Assembly (NCBI RefSeq): GCF_949987535.1
Contig: NC_080075.1
Span: 40,519,036-40,583,035 of the forward strand
Direction: 5' to 3'
Length of the DNA: 64,000 nucleotides
Source: Balaenoptera acutorostrata
Lineage: Eukaryota > Chordata > Mammalia > Artiodactyla > Balaenopteridae
Shown in pieces: positions 35,402-48,912 of the stretch. The translations under genes were made by a program, and so were the position numbers. The notes beneath the pieces are model-generated. The model worked only from the letters and a program-made list of their open reading frames with translations, was not told the origin of the DNA and made no database searches. Positions within the stretch are counted from its first letter, which is position 1. Each line of letters starts with the position of its first letter.

Positions 35402-36305
35402 TTTTATGAGATATAACTTTTTAAATGAGATATAATTGTCATATAACATTATATTAGTTTCAGATATGTAACATGATTCAATACATATTGTGAAATGATC
35501 ACCACAATAAATCTAGTTAATATCCATCACCATACATAGTTACAAAAATTTTTTTCTTATGAGATTTACTCTCTTAGCAACTTTCAAATATGCCATATAG
35601 TATTAACTATAGTCACCATGCTGTACATTATATCCCAATGACTTATTTTATAGCTGGAAGTTTACCTTTTGACCACCTTCACCCATTTCACCCACCTCTG
35701 CCTCTAGCAAACACCTATCTGTTCTCTGTTTCTATGAGCTCAGTTTTGTTTTGTTTTTTAAAGATTCCACATATAAGTGAGATCATCTATATTTGTCTTT
35801 CTCTGACTTATTTCACTTAGCATAATGCCCTCAGGGACTATCCATGTTGTCACAAATGGCAGGATTTCCTTCTTTTTATGGCTGAGTAACATTCCTCTGT
35901 GTGTATGTATGTGTCTGTGTGTTTTCTTTATCCATTCATCCATCGATGGACACTTAAGTTGTTTCTTTATCTTGGCTATTGTGAGTAATGCTGCAATGAA
36001 CATGGGGTGCATATATCTTTTAAAGTTAGTGTTTGGTTTCTTCTGATAAATACCCAAAAGTGGAACTGCTGGATTATACAATAGTTGTTATTTTTAATTT
36101 TTTGAGGAACTTCCATACTAGTGGCTGAACCAATTTACATTCCCACTAACAGGGTACAACAGTTCCCTTTTCTCCACATCTTCACCAACACTTGTTATTT
36201 CTTGTCTTTGATAACAGTCATTCTAACAGGTGTGAGTTGATACCGCACTGTGGTTTTGATTTGCATTTCCCTGATGATTAGTAACGTTGAGCACCTTTTC
36301 AAGTA
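35402..36305 (-). mobile_element. L1 3' UTR and ORF2 C-terminus, reverse orientation
   Basis: The left end has antisense L1 3' UTR text ('gtaacatgattcaatacata', 'gctgtacattatatcccaa'). On the minus strand a 107-codon frame (36081-35758) carries the AVPLLGIYQ, PMFIAALLTIAK and CPSMDEWIKK blocks of ORF2. It is truncated and degraded. Confidence 0.9.
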
Positions 36306-38730
36306 TGAGTAGGCTAACAATACTGTATTGTATTTGAAAGTTGCTAAGACATTAGATCTTAAAAGTTCCCCTCACCAACATTTGTTATTTGTTGACTTTT
36401 GATCATAGCCATTCTGACAGTAGTGAGGTGATATCTCACTGTGGTTTTGATTTGCATTTTTGTAATGATTACTAATGTTGAGCATCTTTTCATGTCTGTT
36501 GGCCATCTGTATATTTTTCATAGAAAATGTCTATTCAAGTCTTCTGCCCATTTTTAAATCAGATTGTTTGTTTTTTTGATATTGACTCAGGTGAGTTCTC
36601 TACATTTTTTGGATATTAACTCCTTATCAGATATATCATTGGCAAATATCTTTTCACATTCAGTACGTTGCCTTTTCATTTTATTGATAGTTTCCTTCAC
36701 TGTGCAAAAGGTTTTTAGTTGATATGGTCCCATTTGTTTATTTTTGCTTTTGTTGCCTTGGCTTGAAGCGATTTAGCCAAAATTATACTGCTAAGACCAA
36801 CACCAAAGAGCATACTGCCTGTGTTTTCTCCTAGGAGTTTTATGGTTTCAGGCCTTACATTTAAGTCTTTAATCCATTTTGAGTTTATTTTTGTAAATTG
36901 TATAAGAAAATGGTTCAATTTCATTCTCTTGCATGTAGCTGTCTAGTTTTCCCAGCACCACTAATTGAAGAGACTCTCTTTTCCACTGTAAATTATTGTC
37001 TTCTTTGTCAAAAATTAACTAACCATATAAGCATGGATTTACTTCTGGGCTCTCTACTACATTCCATTGGTTTATGTGTCTGATTTTGTGCCAGTACCAT
37101 ATAATTTTGATTACTATAACTTTGTAGTTTAGTATGAAATCAGGGCATGTGCTGCCTCCAGCTTTGTTCTCAAGGTTGTTTTGGCTACTTGGGGTCTTTT
37201 GCGGTTCCACACATATTTTAGCACTATTTGTTCCAGTTCTGTGAAAAACGCTATTTGTATTTTGATAGGAATTGCACTGAATCTGTAGATTTCTTTGTGT
37301 AGTATGGACATTTTAACAATATTAATTCTTCCAATCCATGAGCACAGTATTCGATCTGTGTTTGTATTCAATTTCGCTCATCAATGTCTTATAGTTTTCA
37401 GAATATAATTCTTTCACCTCCTTGATTAAATTTATTCCTAGGTATTTTATTCTTTTTTGATGCAACTGTAAATGCGATTGTTTTATTTCTCTTTCTGATA
37501 GTTCATTACTAATGTATATACAGAAAGGCAACATGTTTCTGTATACTGATTTTTCAGTAAAGTTGCAGGATACAATTCATTTATTAGTTCCAATAGTTTT
37601 TTTTTTTTAATTTTATTTATTTATTTATTTATGGCTGTGTTGGGTCTTCATTTCTGTGCGAGGGCTTTCTCTAGTTGTGGCGAGCGGGGGCCACTATTCA
37701 TCGCAGTGCGTGGGCCTCTCACTATCGCGGCCTCTCTTGTTGCAGAGCCCAGGCTCCAGACGCGCAGGCTCAGTAGTTGTGGCTCACGGGCCTAGTTGCT
37801 CCGCGGCATGTGGGATCTTCCCAGACCAGGGCTCGAACCCGTGTCCCCTGCATTGGCAGGCAGACTCTCAACCACTGCGCCACCAGGGAAGCCCCCAATA
37901 GTTTTTTAGTGGAGTCTTTAGGGTTTTCTATATAGTATCATGTCATCTACAAATAGTGATAGTTTTACTTCTTCCTTTCCAATCTGAATTCCTTTTATTT
38001 CTTTTTCTTAACTGTTTGCTGTGGCTACGACTACCAATACTATGTTGAATAAAAATGGTGAGAGTGGGCATCCTTGTCTTTTCCTGATCTTAAAGGAAAA
38101 GCTGTAAGCTTTTCATCACTGAGCATGATGTTAGCTGTGGGTCTGTCATATATGGCCTTTATATTATGTTGAGGTACATTCTTTCTATACCTATTTTGTT
38201 GAGAGTTTTTATCATAAATGAATGTTGAATTGTGTCAAATGCTTTTTCTGCATCTATTGAGATGATCATTTGATTTTTATCCTTCGTTTTGTTAATGTAG
38301 TGCATCATGTTGATTGATTTGTGGATACTGAATCCTTGCATCCCTGGAACAAATCCCACTTGATCATGGTGTATGATCCTTTTAATGTATTGTTAAATTA
38401 AGTTTGCTAATAAGTTTGTTGAGGATTTTTGCACCTATGTTCATCAGAGATATTGGCTTGTAATTTTCTTTCTTTTTGTTGTGTCTTCATCTGATTTTGG
38501 TCTAGGAATATTCTGGCTTCACAGAGTGAGTTTGGAAGCATTCCTTCCTCTTCAATATTTTGGAATATTTTGAGAAGGATAGGTATGAACTTTTCTTTAA
38601 ATGTTCAGTAGAGTTCACCTGTGAAGCTGTCTGGTCCTAGACTTTTGTTTGTTGGAAGTTTTTTGATTACTGATTCAGTTTCATTACTAGTGATCGGTCT
38701 GTTCAGATTTTCTATTTTTCCTAGTTAAAA
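36306..38730 (-). mobile_element. L1 ORF2 reverse-transcriptase region, reverse orientation, split by a SINE
   Basis: A short piece of 3' UTR (36306-36370) is joined to ORF2 text, implying an internal deletion. Minus-strand peptides include the RT segment [18 protein letters not shown] at about 38270-38210 and a [18 protein letters not shown] block near 37430-37380. Stops and frameshifts are frequent. A CHR SINE at 37603-37884 interrupts it. Confidence 0.88.
37603..37884 (-). mobile_element. CHR SINE in L1, reverse orientation
   Basis: Full copy of the long GC-rich type. Target duplication ccaatagtttttt lies at 37590-37602 and 37885-37897, within the L1. Confidence 0.95.
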
Positions 38731-39589
38731 GAAATTTTTTTTAAAGAGACTTTCTAATTGGAAAAATGCTGGTGACGGAGTACAGGGACTTGGAGGAGAA
38801 TAACTGTATCTTCAGGATCACCTTATAATGGGGCATACAGAGTAACTAGCCTCCAGAAAAAAAGCCCCATGGCTGAAGAAAATGCCCAGAAGTATTTGCT
38901 GCACAGTAAAACAGAAAATAATAGCACTTCTTGATGACTTTCAGGCACATAAATAACATCTATCAATCAGCAGTCTGGTCCACAGCTTAAAATAACCCAG
39001 TTCAATACAGTCTAGTTATGGCCAAAGAAAAACAGAGCTGTGCTATTTTCAGCTGTAGCCCCACCAAGAAGTTGGGTATGTTACATATATCCAATAGTCC
39101 AGAGACGTGTATCTATTTCTAGGGCCAAAGATTAGCAACAACCAGGAAGAACTAGTTCCCCTGGTACTAATGACCTACCTTATATGCACCTCACTTAGCT
39201 GGAATGGAATTCAATTTTTCAAATACAAAGGAGATACCAGCTCTCTACCTTATAGAATTATTATTTCATTATCCTTTTTATGCCTTACTGCTGCCTAGAG
39301 AATAAAATTCAAACTCACTTAAAGCCTTCCCCCATATGACCTCTACAAATCTTCTCGCCTAGTTTCCTACATTTTACGCTGCAAACAAATGACACCAGTC
39401 ATTGTTCCAAAACATGACCTGTATTTTTCCTCCTGTGGCCTCCATGTTTCTAAATGTAATAAATATTTGGGCGGGGGGGCAGTCCTCATCTTATCTGATC
39501 TCTTAGCAACACTGACATTTGTCCATGTTTCCCTCTTTGTGGGGTTAGCCTCCTCTACCTGGCCAGGCAATATTGGGAAGTTTCCAAAA
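38731..39589. other. Unique intron segment between L1 copies
   Basis: No gene is seen. 'gagaataaaattcaaactc' and 'cccccatatgacctctac' near 39290-39370 look like a sense L2 fragment. The remainder is unrecognised. Confidence 0.5.
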
Positions 39590-40060
39590 ATTGGCCATAC
39601 TCTTACCTTACACCATAATCAAAAGTTAAAACAGATAAAAAATCTAAACATAAGAGCTAAAACTATAAAATTCTTAGAGGAAAACAGAGATCAAAAGTTT
39701 CATGATGTTAGATTTGGCAGTGATTTCTTGGATATGACAAAAGCACAGGCAACAAAAGTAGATAAAGTGGACTTCATTAAAATTAAAAACTTTTGTATAT
39801 CAAAGGACACTATAAATAATGAAAAAGCAACCCACAGAATGAGAGAAAATATTTGCAAATCATATATCTCTTAAGGGATTAATAGCCAGAATATATAACA
39901 AACTCCTCCTATAACTCAACAACTACAATATACACACAATAAAAACCCCAAATGAGAAATGGGCAAAGAACTTGAATAGACATTTCTCCAAAGAAGATAT
40001 ACAGATGGCCAATGAGCACTTGAAAAGAGCCTCCATATCATTAATCACTAGGAAAATAAA
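39590..40060 (+). mobile_element. L1 ORF2 C-terminal fragment
   Basis: 'taccttacaccataatcaaa', 'aattcttagaggaaaacag', 'gcaacccacagaatgagag' and 'gggcaaagaacttgaataga' are in L1 order. The 161-codon open frame at 39389-39874 is a chimera of upstream unique sequence and this L1. Confidence 0.85.
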
Positions 40061-41512
40061 AATCAAAGCCAAAAGCTGGTTCTTTGAAAAGATAAATAAA
40101 ATTGATAAACTGTTAGAATGATCAGGGAAAAGAGATGACACAAATTACCAATATCCAGAATGAGAGAGGTGACATAATCATAGATATTAAAAGATAAAGA
40201 AATGTTATGAGCAATTTTATGTCAATAAATTTGACAACAGATGAAATAGACAAATTCCTGAAACACACCAAGCTCACTCAAGAAAAAAAATTAGATGTGG
40301 ATAGTTCTCTAACCATTAAAGAAATTAATTTTGTAGTTTAAAGCCTTCCTACAAAGAAATCTCCAGGCTAGATGGCTTCTTCACTGGTGAGTCCTATCAA
40401 ACATTTAAAAGAAAAATAATACCAGTTCCACACAAACTCTTCTGGAAAATTGAGCAAGAAGAAATACTTCCCAACTCATTCAATGAGGCCAGCATTATCC
40501 TGATACAAAAACCAGGCAAAGGGCTTTATAAGAAAACAGAAACAAAAAGAAAATACTACAGAAAAATATCCCTCATGAACACAGATGTAAAAATACTAAA
40601 TAAAATTTTAGCAAATCAAATCTAACAAAACATTAGAGGGATAATATATCATTACCAAGTTGGGTTTATCCTAGGAATGTAGGGTTCCCTTAACATTAAA
40701 AAAATCAATCAATGTAATTCACTATATTAGCAAACTAAAAAAAAAACCGTATGATAATCTCAACAGATATTTAGAAAAAGCATTTGATAAGATCCAACAA
40801 CCATTTCTGATGAAAGCTCTCAGCAAACTAGGAACAGAAGAGAACTTCCTCAACCTACTAAAGAACATCTACAAAAAACCTATAGCTAACATCATATGAC
40901 TGGTGAAAGATGGAATATGTTCCCCCTAAGATCAGGAACATAACAAGGCTCTCCATTCTTATCATTTCTCTTCTGTGTTGTACAAGAAAGGCTAAGCAGT
41001 GCAATCAGGTAAAAGAAGAAATAAAACATCCAGATTAGCAAGGAAGGACTTAAAATGTCTTTATTTGGATGATATGATCTTTTATGAAGAAGACCCAATG
41101 AAATCTACTAAAAAAAAACCCCAAAAAACCACTAGAACTAATAAGTGAGATTAGCAAAGCTGCAAAATACAAGATAGATGAACAAATATCAATTCTATCT
41201 TTATATACCAGAAGTGAAAAATCAGATATAGGAATTTTTAAATATTTTTACAATATGAAAACACTACTTAGGGATAAATCTAACAAAAGATGTGAAAGAA
41301 AGTGTAACAGTTGATACACTGAAAATTACAAAGCACCGTTTAGAGAAAGTAAGACCTAAATAAATGGAGAGATATACCTTGTTCATGGATCTGAAGACTC
41401 ATCAGTCTTCCCCAAATTTATCCACAGATTCAATGCAATTCCAAAAAAAATCCTTGCAAGCTTTTTTTAATAGAAATTGACAAGCTAATTCTAAAATTCA
41501 TATGGAAATGCA
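40061..41512 (+). mobile_element. L1 ORF2 reverse-transcriptase region, separate copy
   Basis: It begins with 'aagctggttctttgaaaaga' and runs through 'gcaaatcaaatctaacaaa', the 'catttgataagatccaaca' RT block and 'tatttggatgatatgatc' (the catalytic YxDD position, here reading LDDM-like) to 'aaaattcatatggaaatgc'. It encodes earlier ORF2 parts than the piece just before it, so the two are different insertions. Confidence 0.87.
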
Positions 41513-41514
41513 GT

Positions 41515-44500
41515 TTTTATGATGCTTTTTTAGAGTATATACTTTTTATAAGAGAAAGACTTTATTAAGATATTTACCATTTAAAACCGACACATTTAAG
41601 ATCAATTTTCCAACATTTCCAGGACATTTATGATGCACATTTAACCTCTAAACTGGGAAATAAGGAATTGTATCTTATTTCCTTTACCTATAGATTCTCA
41701 AATAGTGAGTCTATTATATGAATTTGTAAATTACTTTTGACAATGTTTATTGCCTATATTTGTGTTTTCTTCTATTTTACAAATGCTTAAAATGTATATT
41801 TTTATAACAATGCATATATTCCTTTCCTTCATTTTCTAAAAGTCACCCACACTCTCATTATAACACAAATCTAATTGTAATCATACTATACACAAATGTG
41901 TGTCCTAGTTTTTCACTATATGATTTGCCATAAGTTGTATGTTCTTCTAAGGTGCTATACAGAATCATTTAAATATACTTTGATTCTTGTGAAATCATGC
42001 ACATAAGAATAAAAAAGTACAGGAAATACTAAATAAAAAGTATAAATCTCATTTCTTGGACCATCTACTGGCTTTTTACTAAAACGTGTGTCCTTGTGTG
42101 CCCCAGTATTTCTTCTTTGCCCATCCTTGATGCCCCAGCCTCTACCTCTATATCATCATTTTCACATTTTCAAGATTTGTACACTGCACATTGTGTGCTA
42201 TTATAAATAAGTATTTTGTGTTTTGGCTAAGAGTTATTTTGTAAATAGAAAACAAATATCTAGTGCCCACAATATCAAATATATAACTTTCACTCAGAAT
42301 CAAACAGCATTCAGACATAGAGAGACATATTGCTAAATATATACCACTTGACGGAAAAAAATGGATTAATAAGATGGGTGAGAAAGAAGCAAGAGGAACA
42401 CATTCTTTTTTATTGACTATATAATGCGTTTTTACCTTCTGAGATTAATCAGCTTCTTCACCATAAAGAATAAAGTTATTCTTACACAATCTTCTTGGAC
42501 CTTCAAACCTCCTGTTCTAATTTGAAACATTTGCTTTTTAACAATACCTGCTCTACAGGTGTCAACCTAGGATTATCATTTTGTTTTGTTGTGTGTGTGT
42601 GTGTGTGTACATGTGCGTGCCTGTGTTTTTGAAGGAGGGGCCCTTCTGAGGTTTTATACACTGTTTTCTTGGAACTCAGGACTTTATATTTCTTGAGTTG
42701 TTGTTGCTGTTGCTTTTAAATTGGAGTAAATCCTCAAGTAATTCTTTTAGGAAGTGACAGTGGGTGATTTTATCAATCATGATCCAGTTAAGAAAACAGG
42801 AACTTCACTAGGTTATGCTAAGAACAGTGATTTAAAAATACAAAATTGTTTAAACATGTGATAATGGACTAAAAGAACAAAAAGGTAACCTAGAAGTAAT
42901 AACTGCAGTAAGCAGCTAGCACTGCTAGAGCTATGGGAACAAAAGGTAAGAGGTTGGTGTCATCAAAACCTAAGAGTTTAGAGAAGGAGGCAGTGGGCAC
43001 AGCCCAGCTGCTGCAGGTAACTCAGAAGTATCAAAATGAGGACAGTTCTAGCAATATCAAAAGAGGCTAGCGGATGGAATCCACTATTACTGCTGGGGTA
43101 ACATTGACCAGAATATCAAGAAAACAGGTAGGAAGTCCCATCTCTTCTTTTCTTGCCTGTCTCCTAATGGTAGAAACTAATAACAAGTTAGCTAACAACA
43201 CAGTCTGAGAAATTTAATTTGCATAATCTCAGCCCAGCATCAGAGTAGAATACAGAAGGGTGTATTTGCAGCTTAAAGAACTTCAAAGAACCAGCATAGT
43301 TCTTAATTTTAAAGCTTCGATGAATAGAGAATTCTAGATTCAAAATCATCTTCCCTTGTAACTCTGAAGTCATCTGCTACTTTGTCTTCTATCATGCAGT
43401 GTTACTTCAGAAGTCTAATTCTCGCTATGGTGATCTATTAGATGTTCCTATGTTTCACCACCTACATAGACCAATTAAAGGATAAACAATTTACTCTTTT
43501 GATTACTAAAATAGTAAATGATTTAATAATTAATATATATAATATAAAAATATACTTTAGAAAAACAAGATCATATTATAGTACTACTAACATTTCACAA
43601 ACCTGTAAAATATAATAAGTATTCTTCTACACTGTAATGGCCACAAAGTATTCCTTCATATGGATGGCAGCACAATATAACTAATCCTCCAATTACAGAC
43701 ATTAATGTCAGTCAAGCTTTTTATTATTATAAATAACACAAAATAACTTCTTTATAGACGAGTATTTGCACAAGTCCATGAGTATGCTTTTAGGATAAAT
43801 TTCTAGAAATAAAATTGCAGGGTCAAAGCATATTTTTAAGACTTTTGATACATATTACCAAACCTCTATTCAAAAAGGTCATACTAATTTATATTCTCAT
43901 AAGCAGAAGAATCAAAATTATCCCACACTACAGCAAGTAGCAAGTATTTTCATTATTTTATAAATATGAAGAAAATTATAAAATCTTACTAAAGCACATA
44001 AAACAAATCTAGACAAATGGGAAGACATGTCACATCCCTAAGTCTGCCACTTTTGACATTATAGCAGACTAGATAACCCAAAGGGTCCATCCGCTACAAA
44101 ACAAGTAGATTCTAGGAAAAAATACAGTATTTTAAACATATTGCTGGGCTCCCTAAAAGTAGGGGGATTCTCTAAGGACCGCACCCTAGTTTTCCCCCAA
44201 TTACTTCAAAAAAAGGTGATAGGTAAGGGATACAAACCATGAGTCTAGCTAACATGGAAGCTGGGAGCTCTGATATGTATGTGAACTGAAGAAAAGCGTG
44301 CCTTGAGGGCAAATATCAATACCAGCACTGCAACTGGGGTCCTAACGTTGAGGCCAGAAGCAAGTGGCAGAGCTGAAACTGGTGGTTCTTCTACATTGAG
44401 TCTGGCTCTTTTGAAGAGGGCTAAAGGGGGTCCAAGTCAGTAGCACTGCCAGATCCCAGAACAAATCTTTGGAGGAAAGAATACCCAACTTAGGTCCTTA

Positions 44501-45430
44501 GGAGTCCCACAGATCAAGGGGGGAAAATACATGTTCACACAAAGATCAGTCAGCAACTGAGGTGGCAAGCTAAATTTAGACACCTCCCTCCAATAAGAGA
44601 ACAATTATTTTAAGGTGTCCGTATATTTTATTTAAAAGCACATAGAACACTTATTTATATTGTATAGGTGTATACACATAATGAGTTAAATTCAAGAATG
44701 ATCACCACTAGATTAATGATGGTTATATTCAAGTGATCATCAATTTCTCCTTACACTATTACAATAATGTTTCAATTTTTCTAATGAAAATATATATTTT
44801 TTATGTAGTCATTTAAAATCTATTTTAATTATAAGGGGGAAAATTTCAGTCTTATTACTAGCCATTTCTATTTCCTCTTTTATGAAAAACTCATGTCCTT
44901 TGCCTGTTTTTCTGTAGTATGGTCATCTTTCTCATTGACATATTTCCCCCAGTTTGCTGATTGCCATTCAATTTGGTTTCCAGTTATCTTAATACTAAAA
45001 ACCTTTAAATTATTAACTAGTGAAATATCAATACTTTTCCTCACGGTTTCTACTCTGATGAAACTGTAACTTCAACCTCTCTTTTCTTTCTCCATCCAAT
45101 ACTTAACATCATAAAAAGGAAGCAAGGATATTGAAGATTTTAGAAAAGTAAAGAGATAGTTCATAATGTTCTCCACTGTTGATCTCTGCTAGATAATTTG
45201 TTCTCTGTGTCTCCTTCAATTCCTACTCATTTGTGTTTAGTAACTACACGCTGACAAATTCTCTTTGTAGACCTGAAAATGCTCACATACCGTATATATA
45301 AAGTAAATTTACTTTTGTAATTATAAAGCAACTCTAAATTAATCTAAGCACCACTAAATTAATCTGGATCAGGAACACTGTTCTCAGCTGATTAATCAGG
45401 CATCCTCATAAATGGTGTCACAGATAAGCA
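41515..45430. other. AT-rich intron with faint old repeats
   Basis: No exon is seen. A (GT)n run lies at 42590-42608. At about 43660-43960 antisense L1 text is visible ('gataaatttctagaaataaa', 'attgcagggtcaaagcata'), and around 44850-45000 more of the same ('catgtcctttgcctgtttt'). The rest is unrecognised. Confidence 0.6.
42590..42608. repeat. (GT)n microsatellite
   Basis: An uninterrupted GT run followed by acatgtgcgtgcctgtg. Confidence 0.95.
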
Positions 45431-47095
45431 GGAGGTCAGGATAAAAAATCATCAGAGAGCTAGACTTCTACTTCTAGAAAGACAGAGTATACACTTCTCC
45501 CTATTCCTCATACTGGGTACAACTGAAAACATTGTCCATTATATATAAAACAAACATAAGAAGACTCTGAAGGCTGGAGAGAAGGCAGACGGCAAGGAAT
45601 CCAGCCTCAAATATCCCAGACTTGGAGCTGAAGAAACCAACAACCCCAAAATACCAATGGGATCACATATAAAGAACCCCAACTGAAGTTAAAGGACCAG
45701 GAAAGGGACAGTCTCACAAGACAAAAAGCTTTTAGAAAATAGCCACTCTACATTGGCCAAACATCACAGAAAATCTGTGACCCCTATGCCTGTAAAGACC
45801 AAGTGGGGTACCTAGAATTCTCCTTTCATGAGACTGTAACAATGTGCCCACTGGGGTGGTGTCAAAGGAGGCCAAATAGCCAGGATTTTCATCTCTGCCA
45901 GCCAGTATCAAGGCTTTACCCATGTGCAGTGTCAGTGGAAACCATGTGTGGAACCTGGACTCTCACCCCCATCCAGTAGTAATGAGGCTCTTTATTGACC
46001 TCTGTTGACAGGGGGGGCTTCTTGTTGTTACTGGGTGGGGTTGGGAATTCTCAGTACTAGTGGGTGATGATAAAAGTTCTGACTCCCACTGTGCCTCTGA
46101 CACTGACCAAGTCGGGAGTAGGAGGGGTGTCTTCCTGCTGGGGGGAGGTAATAAATTATATGTATATAATGTATTAACTAGAGCAGCCACTTAAAAAAAA
46201 AAAGCTATAACAAAGAGGTATACTCAAAAATACTATAGATAAATTAAAAATGGAATTCCAAAAAGTATTCAAGAAATCCACAGTAAAGAAAGAAAAAGAA
46301 AACAGAAATGAAAAACAGAGAAAACAAAAACTAAAATAACAGACATCAGCTGTAACATATTAATACTTACATGACATGTAAATGGTTTAAATACAAAAAT
46401 TAAAACATAGACACTGGCAGAGTGAGTTAAGAAACACGACCCAGCTATAGGCTGTCTGCAAGAAACTCACTTCAAATTTGACAATATAAGCAAACAAAGT
46501 AAAAAGTAGGAAAGAGATTTATAAAGCAAACGTTAGTCAAAGGAAAGACTATTAATACCAGAAAAGGAGATTTCAGAGCATAGAAAATTACCAGACACAG
46601 AGAGGGACAATATATAAAATTAAAAGGTAAACCCAAAAGAGATATACAATCCTAAATAAGTACACACCAAAAAACCAAGCTGCTAAATATGTGAAACAAA
46701 AACTGACAGAACTGAAAAAAGAAACAGATAAACCTACAATTATACTGGAAATGTCAACATCCCTCTCTCAATAATTGATAGAATAACTAGACAGAAAATC
46801 AGGAAGGTTATAGAAGAACTCAACAATACTATCAACCAACAATATCTAATCAACATTTATAGAGTACTCCCCCCAACAAGAACAGAACATACATTCTTCT
46901 CAAGTGCCCACAGAATGTATATCAAGAAAGACCATATCCTGAGCCAAAGCAGAAACTTCAACAAACTTAAAAGAATTTAAATCATACAGAGTGTGTTCTC
47001 TCTGGTCACAATAAAATCAAACTAGAAATCAATAACAGAAAAATAACATGAAAATCTCCATACCTGGAAACTAAACAAAACACTTGTAAATAATA

Positions 47096-47535
47096 CAGTA
47101 AGTCCCCTACATACGAACCTTCCAGTTGTGAACTTTCAAAGATGCGAACATGTGTTCCACGAACATTAGGCATGAGTGAAATTGCAGCCTGCCCTCCATC
47201 TCCTATTGCTGACTATCCTTAAGCCCTACCAACTCCCACCTCCCCTCCTTCCTCCAGTCAGTAACTCTTCTTGCCTGTTCACTTGATGCCAGCCCCTGTA
47301 TGCCTGCTGTTGTACTGTACTACTGTACTTTTCAAGGTATGTACTGTAAGATTAAAAATGTTTTCTTTATTTTTTGTGTTTGTTTTTTATGTATTATTTG
47401 TGTGAAAAGTATTATAAACCTATTATAGTATAGTACTATATAGCTGATCGTGTTAGTTGGGTACCTAGGCTAACTTTGTTGGACTTACGAACACACTCTC
47501 AGAACAGAACTCATTCATATGCAGGGGCCTTACTG
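47096..47535. mobile_element. Tc1/mariner-Tigger-like DNA transposon, non-autonomous, 440 bp
   Basis: The left end is cagtaagtcccctacatacg and the right end, reverse-complemented, is cagtaaggcccctgcatatg: imperfect terminal inverted repeats of at least 18 bp. It is flanked by TA on both sides (47094-47095, 47536-47537), the target of this superfamily. No transposase frame is present. L1 sequence continues directly across the insertion. Confidence 0.88.
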
Positions 47536-48650
47536 TACCTGGTCAAAGCAGGTGTCTTAAGGGAAATCAAAAGATACATAGAACTGAATAAAAAGGAAAA
47601 CACAATATATCAAAATTAGTGGGACATAGGAAAGCAGTGCTAAGAAAGAAATCTGTAGCACTAAATGCATACATTAGAAAAGAAGAAATGCCTCAAATCA
47701 ACAATCTAAGATTCCCCATCAAGAACCTAGAAAAAGAAGAGTAAATAAACTAAAAGCAAGCAGAAGGAAGGATATAACAAAGAGCAGAAATCAATGAAAC
47801 TGAAAACAGAAAAATAACAGAGGAAAAAAATCAATGACAGAAAGCACTAGTTCTTTGAAAAGACTAATGAAATTGACAAACTTGTAGCATAACTGACAAA
47901 GAAAAAAGGAGAGAGGACACAAGTTACCAATATCAGGAATGCAACCAGGGATATCACCACAGACCCTGCAGACACAAAAAAGATAATAAGAGAATACCAT
48001 GAAAAAAAAACTCCACACACATAAATTTGACAACTTCAATGAAATGGACCACTTTCTCAAAAAACACAAACTACCACAACTCAGCCAATATGAAATAGAT
48101 AAGCTGAATAGCCCTAAAAATTATTTTAAAAATTGAATTCATAATTTTAAAACTCTCTAAAAAGAAATCTTCAGACCCCCTTTTCACTGGAGAATTCTAT
48201 GAAACATTTAAAGTAGAATAAACACCAATTCTACACAATCTCTTCTAGAAAATAGATGAGGAGGAGACACTTCCCAAATCCTTTATGAAATTAGTATTAC
48301 CCTGATACCAAAACCAAAGACAGTACAAAAAAGAAAACTACAGACCAATATCCCCCATGAATATTCCTTAACAAAATATAATCAAATATAATTCAGCAAT
48401 ATATAAAAAGATTTATACACCATGAACAGGTGAGGTTTATTCCAGGAATTCCAGGCTGTTTCAATATTTGAAAATCAATCAGTATAATCTACCATGTCAA
48501 TAAGCTAAAAAATAAGAATTAGATGATCATATTAATCAATGCAGAAAAACGTTTGACTAAATTAACACCCATTCACGATAAAAACACAGAGTGGAACTTC
48601 ATTAACTTTATAAAGAGCATCTACAAAAACCTATAGTTAACATTATTCTT

Positions 48651-48912
48651 TTTTTTTAATTGAAGTATAGTTGACTTACAGTGTTGTGTTAGTTTCTGGT
48701 GTAAAGTGATTCAGTTATACATACATATATTCTTTTTCATATTCTTTTCCATTATAGTTTATTATAAGATATGAATATAGTTTCCTGTGCTATACAGTAG
48801 GACCTCGATATTTATCTATTTTATATACAGTAGTTTGTATCTGCTAATCCCAAACTCCTAATTTATCCCTCCCCCCGTCCCCTTTTCCCCTTTGGTAACC
48901 ATAAGTTTGTTT
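48651..48912 (-). mobile_element. Nested L1 3' end, reverse orientation, 262 bp
   Basis: A T-run followed by antisense L1 3' UTR text ('gtatagttgacttacagtg', 'ttcctgtgctatacagtagg'). Perfect 14-bp duplication ttaacattattctt lies at 48637-48650 and 48913-48926, inside the old L1. Confidence 0.95.

Noticed and set aside
39389..39874. 161-codon plus-strand open frame
   Set aside because: The N-terminal part is unique non-coding sequence read through into L1 ORF2 text; no splice or start context.
31285..41512. Endogenous retrovirus
   Set aside because: No LTR pairs, primer-binding site or gag/pro/env-like frames; the RT text is of L1 type with poly-A ends.
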